Part shown: one piece after another, positions 56,892-64,000 of the stretch
Layout of the letters: every line of letters starts with the position of its first letter
Position numbering within the stretch: position 1 is the stretch's first letter
From: Kurthia senegalensis
Lineage (GTDB): Bacteria > Bacillota > Bacilli > Bacillales_A > Planococcaceae
Assembly (NCBI RefSeq): GCF_000285595.1
Contig: NZ_HE611064.1
Coordinates: 57,341 to 121,340 of the forward strand
DNA length: 64,000 nt
Direction: 5' to 3'
Position numbers and translations under genes: made by a program
Notes under the pieces: generated by a model
Told to the model about the DNA's origin: nothing
Database searches by the model: none
The model's input: only the letters and a program-made list of their open reading frames with translations

Positions 56892-58736
56892 CTATCGTCC
56901 AGCAGCTTCTTTCGCAGCAAGTAATCCGACTGATTTATTTTTGTTCCAAACACTCGACCAATATTTGTGTGGAACGGTTGTTTCACCCACATATGGTGCA
57001 ATTTCAATTGTAATACCAGGGCGTTTAAACGTTGAAACAAACCAATCTTGGCCTGCTCCTGAGCCATTTGCGATGCCTGTTGATGTGACAGGGTTATACT
57101 TCGTTACATTATAAATTTTTCGTACGAGGTAGTAATCGCGTTTTTTCTGTTTTACCGACTGATTATAATACCAATATTGTAATTGACCAGAGGAATGATA
57201 CGCTAAATACGTTTTAAATGAATGTTTCTTTACAAAGCTGACCATCGCTTTCGTTTCGGGCTCAGAAACAGCTGAGGGGCCTTTATACGCCTTATAATAG
57301 GGCTTTTTAATGCTTGTAGACGTCGTTTTCCACGCTACATTGTAATTTCGGTTTAAATCAACGCCTCGAATATTAGATTTATACCGTGCAAAATTTTTAC
57401 TGCCATCATTCGCTTTCAAAACCTTTTGTTTATAAGGCTCTTGAACCGATTTTAATCCTTGTTGTACGAGCATAACACCGTCCGGGTTGACCATTGGTAC
57501 GAACCATATACTTGTCGTATTCAGTACTTTTTTTACATCGTAGTTGTACAGCTTATTTTGAGTCGTATATGCTTTTGTATACGTATCAATCATTTTCATC
57601 AGCACATTCGTCGTCATATGTTCTCTTGCGTGTGTTGAAGCATCCATGTAAATTTCTTTTTTACCAGTTCCTAATTTAAAAGCATAAATCGCTCGCCCTT
57701 GAACAGATTCCCCAATTTTTATTCGTTGCGTTTGTTTCGGATACATCGCTGCAAGAACGCTTAGTTGATACGCATACAAATTGTAAGAAATTGCTTTTGA
57801 ACCGTCTACGAGATTATTATGTGTATAATTCGTTAGTGATACGTATCCAGTATAGTTCGCAAAACGAATAAGTCCTTTACCATTGACTACATTTATTAAT
57901 GCAATCGCTTTTCCTTTTGCTATTTCCCCAATTTTTATTCCCTTTTTATTGTAAACTGCATGATTTTTTTACTAAAAATCGTCACCGGGTATTTTTGTGC
58001 TTGTTGTTTATTAAAACTTACCGATCTTTTCGTAGGCAGTAAAGATGATTTTGCTACAACAAATGTCGTCTTCCCTGTTTGTAAATAAGCATTTTGTTGA
58101 TCGAATTTGACTACATGAACAACCGCTCCAGCGACGACTGTACCTATGCTTGTTTTTTTACTATTTTTAATTTGAATAATCGTTTGTTTTTCAAGCAATT
58201 CGTAGTTTTGTTTCGTATATTGAATAACAAAATCTTTCTTATTAATAAAACCTTTTTGATTTCCAATTTGAACGATTAAAAAAGTCCTTTTATTTTGCAA
58301 CACTTTAAATGTCGTTGACTCGTTACCTTTCCAAAGAACAGTCGATTTTAAAGAAGCATTTTCGTAAATCGTATAAGATTTTTTAGTTTTCAAATAAAGA
58401 TTTTTCTTATTTTTAATCTTTATTGCGTTTTCAGCAAAAAGAGGAGCATCTTTTTCTTTAATCAAGTATGCTTGATCGCCTACCTTAATTGTGTAAAAAC
58501 CTTTTATTGTTGATTTTTTATACGAGAATGATAGACTCCTCTCAAGCTTCACACCTGTATCTTTTCCCTTTTCTGTATATAAGTGTGTGCCTTTTCTACT
58601 AAAATATAATCTGATTGTTCATTGTTAGATGCGATTTTATTTTCTTCTATTGCTTGTGCTTCAAAATTCCCTACAATGATATAACATGTAGCGATACATA
58701 TCATCATACATACGTATTTTTTATAGACATATTCAT
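56892..58736 (-). pseudogene. secreted zinc carboxypeptidase M14 with SH3-like repeats (three frameshifts)
   Basis: Extracellular peptidase M14. Read from ATG 58736 (after GGGAG) it has a signal peptide (MNMSIKKYVCMMICIA), two or three SH3-like segments (LYLKTKKSYTIYENASLK; VVAGAVVHVVKF), and the catalytic domain. Zinc ligands are in DASTHAREHM and LAYHSSGQ; the catalytic Glu is in ITIEIAPY; RNYN is the substrate site. Three one-base losses (T runs at 58717-58722, 58592-58595, 57964-57970) split the frame; one added base at each gives about 615 residues. The catalytic part itself is continuous from about 57930 to 56892. It probably acts on cell wall peptides. Confidence 0.8.
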
Positions 58737-58850
58737 AAAAATTCTCCCTTTTTTCATTATTTTACCATATAAATTTCTTTTATGTATTTTATGTAGCGTT
58801 TTTTTAAATATATACTAACGAGGTCTATTTAATATTTTATTTTTATGTAT
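58737..58850. other. short intergenic region
   Basis: AT-rich, no gene seen. It should contain the promoter of the M14 gene, which I cannot place. Confidence 0.3.
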
Positions 58851-58884
58851 AAAAAAAGAAGGTAAGGATGATCCTTACCTTCTC
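58851..58884 (-). terminator. terminator of acnA
   Basis: Perfect stem AGAAGGTAAGGAT / ATCCTTACCTTCT with a T run on the minus strand, just after the aconitase stop. Confidence 0.88.
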
Positions 58885-58903
58885 TTAAAGAATGCGCTAC
58901 AAA

Positions 58904-61612
58904 TTATTTATTTTCAGCTAATTTGTTACGTAATACCATTTGTAAGATACCACCGTGACGGTAGTAATCTACTTCAACGTCTGAGTCGAAACGAGCTAAT
59001 ACGTCGAATTTAACTTCAGAACCATCAGCTTTAGTAGCTGTAACAGTTAAGATATCACGAGGTTTAACACCTTCAGCGATATTTACTGCGAATGTTTCTT
59101 CACCAGTTAAACCTAGAGATTCAGCGTTATCACCATTTAAGAATTGTAATGGAAGAACACCCATGAATACTAAGTTAGAACGGTGAATACGTTCGTATGA
59201 TTCAGCAATTACTGTTTTAACGCCTAGTAAGTTAGTACCTTTGGCAGCCCAGTCACGAGAAGAACCCATACCGTAGTCTTTACCAGCTAATACTACTAAA
59301 CCAGTGTTTGTTTCAGCATATTTCATTGCTGCATCGTAAATGTACTCAACTTCGCCTGTTGGCCAGTAAGTAGTGAAACCACCTTCTGTACCTGGAGCGA
59401 TTTGGTTACGGATACGGATGTTAGCGAATGTACCACGCATCATAACTTCGTGGTTACCACGACGAGAACCGTAAGAGTTGAAGTTACGGATTTCTACTCC
59501 ATTAGCTTGTAGGTATTGACCTGCTGGAGTTTCTTTACCAATTGCACCCGCTGGTGAAATGTGGTCAGTTGTGATTGAATCACCAAACTTAGCTAATACA
59601 CGTAAACCAGAAAGTGTTTCAATGTCATCTGGAGTTACAGATAAGTTTTGGAAGAATGGTGGGTTTTGGATATAAGTTGATTTAGTATCGAACTCATATA
59701 AAGTATCAGTTGAAGTTTCGATTGCGTTCCAAGCTTCGTTAGCAGTGAATACAGTTTCATATTCTTTTTGGAATAGGTCACGAGTTACAACTTTGTTTAA
59801 TACAGCGTTAATTTCATCAGTTGAAGGCCAGATATCATCGAAGAATACATCGTTGCCATCTTTGTCTTTACCGAATGAATCTTTACGTAAGTCGATATCA
59901 ACAGTACCAGCTAAAGCGTAAGCTACAACTAATGGAGGTGCAGCTAAGTAGTTAGCTTTTACAAGTGGGTGAACACGGCCTTCGAAGTTACGGTTACCAG
60001 AAAGTACTGAAGTTACGAATAAATCGTTAGATTTGATTGCTTCTTCGATTTCTGGAAGTAATGGACCTGAGTTACCGATACATGTAGTACAGCCGTAACC
60101 TACTGTGTTGAAACCTAATTGATCAAGGTATTCGTTTAAGCCTGAATCATTTAAGTAACCAGTTACAACTTTAGAACCTGGTGCTAATGACGTTTTAACC
60201 CATTTAGGAACAGTTAAGCCTTTTTCAACCGCTTTTTTAGCTACAAGACCAGCAGCGATTAAAACGTATGGGTTAGAAGTGTTTGTACATGAAGTGATTG
60301 CAGCGATTGCTACGGCACCTGCAGGAATTTCAACGTCGCCTTCAGCGAATTTAGCTGTAGAAGATTTAGTAAACTCTTCTTCAGTAAGACCAAAACCTTG
60401 TACGCCAGATGGAGCAACTACTACTTCGTGGTAGCGTTGTTTCATGTTTGATAAAGGAATTAAATCTTGAGGACGTTTAGGACCTGAAAGGTTTGGTTCG
60501 ATTGCTTCTAAATCGATTTCTACAACAGAAGTGTAGTTAGGTTCTAGAGCTGGATCGAAGAACATATGGTTTGCTTTTAAGTAAGCTTCAACAACAGCGA
60601 TGTGCTCTTCGTCACGGCCTGTTAAGCGCATGTAGTTAAGAGATTCGTCATCGATTGCGAAGAAACCACAAGTAGCACCGTATTCAGGAGCCATGTTTGA
60701 GATTGTCGCACGGTCAGCTAATGGAAGACCTACAACGCCAGGACCGAAGAACTCAACAAATTTGTTAACTACGCCTTTTTTACGTAATTCTTGAGTTACT
60801 TTAAGTGCTAAGTCAGTTGCAGTTGTGCCTGAAGGTAATTTACCTGTAAGTTTAACACCGATTACTTCTGGAACTGGGAAGTAAGAAGGTTGTCCTAACA
60901 TACCAGCTTCAGCTTCGATACCACCTACACCCCAACCAAGAACACCGATACCGTTGATCATAGTTGTGTGTGAGTCAGTACCTACTACTGAGTCAGGGAA
61001 TGTTTCGAAAGTACCGTCAGTGTTTTCGTTTACGTGTACAACAGGAGCTAAATACTCTAAGTTTACTTGGTGAACGATACCAGTTGCTGGTGGTACAGCA
61101 CGGAAGTTATCATAAGCTGTTTGAGCCCATTTTAAGAAGTTGTAACGTTCTGCGTTACGTTCGAATTCAAGGTCCATGTTAGCTTGTAATGCTGCTGCGT
61201 TACCGTATTTATCTACTTGTACAGAGTGGTCAATTACTAAATCAACAGGGATTGCTGGGTTGATTTCGTCTGGGTTACCACCCATATCTTTCATTGCTGT
61301 ACGTAAAGAAGTTAAATCAACTACTACTGGTACACCAGTGAAATCTTGTAAAACTACGCGAGATGGTTTGAATGGTACTTCACCAGTCGTATCTGCTTCT
61401 GGAGTACCCCATTTAGCTAAGTTAGCTACGTGTTCTTCAGTGATTACGTAGTTGTCATATTGACGTAATACAGATTCAAGTAATACTTTAATTGAGTAAG
61501 GTAAGTTTGATACTTTTGCTATGCCTGCTTCTTCGATTGCTGCTAAGTTATAGTAATTGTAAGTTTTACCATTAACTTCGAATGAAGAGCGGCTGTTGTG
61601 TAAGTTTGCCAT
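58904..61612 (-). CDS. acnA: aconitate hydratase
   Basis: Aconitase A interconverts citrate and isocitrate in the TCA cycle with a [4Fe-4S] cluster and, in B. subtilis (CitB), also binds mRNA when the cluster is lost. The 902-residue protein has cluster Cys in TSCTNTSNP near residue 440 and [13 protein letters not shown] near 505, plus [22 protein letters not shown] near 205 and [13 protein letters not shown] in the swivel domain near 780. ATG 61612 follows GAGGGGGAC, so the 24-residue extension to 61684 is rejected. Codon use is strongly biased, as in highly expressed genes. Confidence 0.97.
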   Translation of the reverse strand: MANLHNSRSSFEVNGKTYNYYNLAAIEEAGIAKVSNLPYSIKVLLESVLRQYDNYVITEEHVANLAKWGTPEADTTGEVPFKPSRVVLQDFTGVPVVVDLTSLRTAMKDMGGNPDEINPAIPVDLVIDHSVQVDKYGNAAALQANMDLEFERNAERYNFLKWAQTAYDNFRAVPPATGIVHQVNLEYLAPVVHVNENTDGTFETFPDSVVGTDSHTTMINGIGVLGWGVGGIEAEAGMLGQPSYFPVPEVIGVKLTGKLPSGTTATDLALKVTQELRKKGVVNKFVEFFGPGVVGLPLADRATISNMAPEYGATCGFFAIDDESLNYMRLTGRDEEHIAVVEAYLKANHMFFDPALEPNYTSVVEIDLEAIEPNLSGPKRPQDLIPLSNMKQRYHEVVVAPSGVQGFGLTEEEFTKSSTAKFAEGDVEIPAGAVAIAAITSCTNTSNPYVLIAAGLVAKKAVEKGLTVPKWVKTSLAPGSKVVTGYLNDSGLNEYLDQLGFNTVGYGCTTCIGNSGPLLPEIEEAIKSNDLFVTSVLSGNRNFEGRVHPLVKANYLAAPPLVVAYALAGTVDIDLRKDSFGKDKDGNDVFFDDIWPSTDEINAVLNKVVTRDLFQKEYETVFTANEAWNAIETSTDTLYEFDTKSTYIQNPPFFQNLSVTPDDIETLSGLRVLAKFGDSITTDHISPAGAIGKETPAGQYLQANGVEIRNFNSYGSRRGNHEVMMRGTFANIRIRNQIAPGTEGGFTTYWPTGEVEYIYDAAMKYAETNTGLVVLAGKDYGMGSSRDWAAKGTNLLGVKTVIAESYERIHRSNLVFMGVLPLQFLNGDNAESLGLTGEETFAVNIAEGVKPRDILTVTATKADGSEVKFDVLARFDSDVEVDYYRHGGILQMVLRNKLAENK

Positions 61613-61683
61613 GTTTAGTGGTCCCCCTCTAAATGTTCTTATGAAAAGGTTGCAAGTAAATGCGCTACTTTTCTCCAAAACCA

Positions 61684-61712
61684 ATCATACCGAACGATGA
61701 TGTATAAGTAAA
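61684..61712 (-). promoter_or_regulatory. promoter of acnA
   Basis: TTTACT (61712-61707) and TATGAT (61689-61684), 17-base spacer, minus strand, about 70 bases before the start codon. Confidence 0.6.
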
Positions 61713-61754
61713 TAAAATTATTTTTATGTGTTGCGATAAGTTTTATTTATGACT

Positions 61755-62150
61755 TTACGATGTGATGAACCGTTTTCTTTGCTTTTGTGATAGTAACTGA
61801 CAGCTTTTTCTCGATTGCGATAAAGAATATCTGTTTTTCGCCAAAAACTCATATGCTTTATTGAATGGCCACTCAGGTAAGTATTTTCCTGCATATGCCC
61901 ATCTAAAAGGAATTTTTAAATAGTTTGCTATAAAAAAAACTGCTTTCGCCTTCGTGTAAATATGATTTCCATCTAAAACAACGATTGAATCTAAGTTCTC
62001 CCAGTGTTCCTGTGGCAATGACTGCTTCGCAAAATCACTTTGCAAAGAAGCAAAGTGAAGTTCATCTGTTCGCTCATGGTCCAATATAAATTGAACAGAG
62101 CGATTACAAAAGCCACATGCACCATCATAAAATAAAATTGGCTTATCCAT
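61755..62150 (-). CDS. DCC-family thiol-disulfide oxidoreductase-like protein (DUF393)
   Basis: Thioredoxin-like protein of 131 residues in the DUF393/DCC family (YuxK-like). The name motif reads FYDGACGFCNRSVQFIL, with the Cys-x-x-Cys pair at residues 12 and 15; a C-terminal Cys is in RKSCQLL. ATG 62150 has a weak GGGG site. It lies between acnA and lutC and is transcribed alone. Its redox role is presumed from the family. Confidence 0.85.
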   Translation of the reverse strand: MDKPILFYDGACGFCNRSVQFILDHERTDELHFASLQSDFAKQSLPQEHWENLDSIVVLDGNHIYTKAKAVFFIANYLKIPFRWAYAGKYLPEWPFNKAYEFLAKNRYSLSQSRKSCQLLSQKQRKRFITS

Positions 62151-62241
62151 CTATACCCCATCCTCAGAGATTAGTTCCAAATCATTTCAAAAAACGTTTT
62201 TTAAAATGATGTCTTTCACTTTTATTATACGAAAAAAGACA

Positions 62242-62284
62242 TAAAAAATCCACCTTCCTACTATTATTATAGTAAGAGGGTGGA
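62242..62284 (-). terminator. terminator of the lut operon
   Basis: Stem TCCACCTTC-CTACTAT / ATAGTAAG-AGGGTGGA with T-rich sequence following on the minus strand, just after the lutC stop. Confidence 0.75.
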
Positions 62285-62289
62285 ACGAC

Positions 62290-62997
62290 TTAACAATCTT
62301 CTAAAATGATGTATGTTGCTTCTACAGGTCCATGTACGCCAACGACTAATTTCATTTCAATATCGGCTGAATTACTCGGTCCTGAAACGAAATCAATCGC
62401 ATGTGGTAAAATTTCTCCTGCATCTACTCGTTTTTGAATTGCCTCGGCAGCTTGTGTCATACGCGGTAAAATCGTACTTTTCGGCACGACGGCAACGAAT
62501 GCATATGGCAACAAACCTACAGCTTTCCCAGCTCCTTTAGCAGAATACAACACGACCGTTCCGGATTCCGTCAAACAATATTCACTAAACGCAACGCCCA
62601 CTTTCGCTTCATTCGCATTCGCAAAATTACGATCTCTTGATTGCTCAGCATCCCATTTATGAATAGTTCGCTTTTCTGCTGGCCACGTTTCATCAAGCAA
62701 CGTTTGGCATCCATGTTGTATGAAACGGGGATCGTCCCATATAGACACAGGTCCTTCTCCATATTTAGCAACGACTTCATGCAACGTCTTTGCTAAATTC
62801 TCAGACGTCGTTTTCACGACATCTGTATGAATATTTTTACATTGTTGTTCAAGCGCTTCTACGAGTTGTTGTTCGTTCATCACCGAATAATGTTTTTCAA
62901 TCGGTTTGAATGCCCAATCATTGACTGGCTTTTCCGTCGTATTAAGTGGTCTTTGCAGTTGGTTCGCTAAATTTTGTAAAAATGCCGTTCTTTCCAT
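62290..62997 (-). CDS. lutC: lactate utilization protein LutC
   Basis: LutC, a LUD-domain protein of 235 residues, part of the LutABC complex that oxidises L-lactate to pyruvate. The C-terminal domain contains [21 protein letters not shown] near residue 140, [13 protein letters not shown] near 168, and [13 protein letters not shown] near 205, all typical. Its ATG (after AGGGGAG) lies inside the end of lutB, a 56-base overlap. A terminator follows. Confidence 0.93.
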   Translation of the reverse strand: MERTAFLQNLANQLQRPLNTTEKPVNDWAFKPIEKHYSVMNEQQLVEALEQQCKNIHTDVVKTTSENLAKTLHEVVAKYGEGPVSIWDDPRFIQHGCQTLLDETWPAEKRTIHKWDAEQSRDRNFANANEAKVGVAFSEYCLTESGTVVLYSAKGAGKAVGLLPYAFVAVVPKSTILPRMTQAAEAIQKRVDAGEILPHAIDFVSGPSNSADIEMKLVVGVHGPVEATYIILEDC

Positions 62998-64000
62998 TAT
63001 TTTTCTCCCCTTTCTCTCGTTGGTCGAACCAATCTCGTAACCGTTCCTCTTTCGGTGCTGGGAAGTCTCGAACGTCTGTCCATGCTTTAATTGGACCTGG
63101 TCCTTTCGTAATCTTATTATTTTTCGTAAATGGTTTTACCGCTTTCGTCGCAATTTTCGTGCCGAAACGATAAAGAGGTGAACTCGATGCACCTATTTCA
63201 AACATTTTCATCATGGCACTTTCTGCAATAGGTGCTTTTCCTTCTTTTTCTACGATGACTTCACGATGCTTCCGTAAAAGTTCGTGTAAAGGAATTTTCA
63301 CCGGACACGCATCTGTACATGCCCCGCATAAACTAGATGCATACGGCAATTCTTTGTAATCATCGTAACCTGCTAATAGCGGTGTTAATACCGCTCCGAT
63401 CGGTCCTGAATAAATCGAGTTGTACGAATGCCCCCCGATATGGCGATAAACAGGACACGTATTCACACAAGCGCCACAGCGAATGCATTGCAACACTTCT
63501 TGAAAATCTCCACCTAAAATATTCGAACGACCATTGTCTAAAATAACTAAATGGAATTCTTCCGGTCCATCTACTTCTTCCGCTCGCTTCGGCCCTGTAA
63601 TAATGTTAACGTAACTTGGCATTTTTTGACCGACGGCACTTCGCGTTAGCATATTAACGAGTACTTCTAACTCTTTCATAGAAGGTACTAATCTTTCCAT
63701 CCCCATTACAGCAATATGCGTTTTAGGAATTGTCGTCACGAGTCCCGCATTTCCTTCGTTCGTCACGAGACAAATCGAACCGCTATCTGCCACACCAAAG
63801 TTACAACCTGTAATGCCTAAATCTGCTTGCAAAAACTCATCTCGTAATATCGTTCGTACGTGACGTGCTAATGGTCCAGCTTCAGAAGATGCTTCACTCG
63901 GATACGCTAGTTGATCGACAAATACTTCTTTAATTTGATCTTTATTTTTATGCAAAGAAGGTGCTACGATATGAGACGGTTTATCGCCTTCCAACTGTAA
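62942..64000 (-). CDS. lutB: lactate utilization iron-sulfur protein LutB (partial, C-terminal part)
   Basis: LutB, the iron-sulfur subunit of the lactate-oxidising LutABC complex. The N-terminus lies beyond the right edge; the open frame reaches base 64000. About 352 residues are present. They include the LUD-like domain ([17 protein letters not shown] near 63780) and two [4Fe-4S] motifs, [12 protein letters not shown] near 63470 and CGACTDACP near 63320. The family is usually about 475 residues. lutC follows with an overlap; lutA should lie upstream outside the window. Confidence 0.93.
   Translation of the reverse strand, partial: LQLEGDKPSHIVAPSLHKNKDQIKEVFVDQLAYPSEASSEAGPLARHVRTILRDEFLQADLGITGCNFGVADSGSICLVTNEGNAGLVTTIPKTHIAVMGMERLVPSMKELEVLVNMLTRSAVGQKMPSYVNIITGPKRAEEVDGPEEFHLVILDNGRSNILGGDFQEVLQCIRCGACVNTCPVYRHIGGHSYNSIYSGPIGAVLTPLLAGYDDYKELPYASSLCGACTDACPVKIPLHELLRKHREVIVEKEGKAPIAESAMMKMFEIGASSSPLYRFGTKIATKAVKPFTKNNKITKGPGPIKAWTDVRDFPAPKEERLRDWFDQREKGEKNNGKNGIFTKFSEPTAKTT

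Noticed and set aside
58615-58818. Plus-strand 67-codon frame upstream of the M14 gene
   Set aside because: It lies opposite the signal-peptide region of the M14 gene and has no ribosome binding site. Its Phe/Ile-rich content reflects AT-rich antisense sequence.

Overview
The window is one chromosomal segment from a low-GC Gram-positive bacterium of the order Bacillales. The evidence is strong GGAGG-type ribosome binding sites, frequent TTG and GTG starts, two T-box leaders, guanine and cobalamin riboswitches, a class IV PHA synthase cluster, and a plsY/parE/parC/yneR/yneP/aconitase neighbourhood that resembles the Bacillus subtilis order. A Planococcaceae/Caryophanaceae member (Kurthia- or Lysinibacillus-like) is my inference and is not proven. 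I see no rRNA, prophage, insertion sequence or CRISPR array.

Layout, left to right. 1-1549: lrgB/cidA and their LysR regulator. 1697-5139: small unknown proteins, tRNA-Thr and a DesK-like sensor kinase. 5219-6367: tRNA-Lys and an esterase. 6423-11242: trpDCFBA behind a tryptophan T-box. 11372-15035: an AbrB-family membrane protein, a metallo-beta-lactamase-fold enzyme and a tyrosine recombinase. 15201-16769: guanine riboswitch and purine permease. 16936-18617: PAS-GGDEF-EAL protein. 18663-21414: PTS EIIC-like protein and DctA. 21620-24845: a 52-residue protein with a structured 3' RNA, then phaP/phaQ diverging from phaR/phaC. 24880-28299: DctB, DctS and DctR, the sensing set for the DctA symporter. 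29516-34330: TPR protein, YqeY, then trpE-trpG behind a second tryptophan T-box, and a PadR-like regulator. 34346-35838: subtilisin-like protease. 35921-42352: an operon under a cobalamin riboswitch encoding a secreted protein, a lipoprotein with a transcobalamin-C-like domain, and ECF T, A and S parts. 42477-50516: small protein, split ThrE exporter, SDR, acyl-CoA dehydrogenase, phosphatase, NAT, RpiR regulator and a hydrolase. 50634-56838: parC, parE, plsY, yneR, yneP. 56892-64000: M14 carboxypeptidase, aconitase, DCC protein, and lutC with partial lutB.

The most coherent system is the cobalamin capture operon: secreted and lipid-anchored extracellular proteins, followed by a complete ECF importer, all behind one B12 off-switch. 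The tryptophan pathway is complete but split into two operons, each read by its own T-box with a UGG specifier in the same local context. The dicarboxylate sensor set lies apart from its transporter, with the pha cluster between them. A shared inverted repeat lies upstream of dctA and of the PTS EIIC gene.

A caution applies to the whole window. Ten genes are broken by 13 one-base losses, each repaired by adding one base to an A or T run. This pattern looks more like homopolymer sequencing error than biology, so those genes may be intact in the organism.
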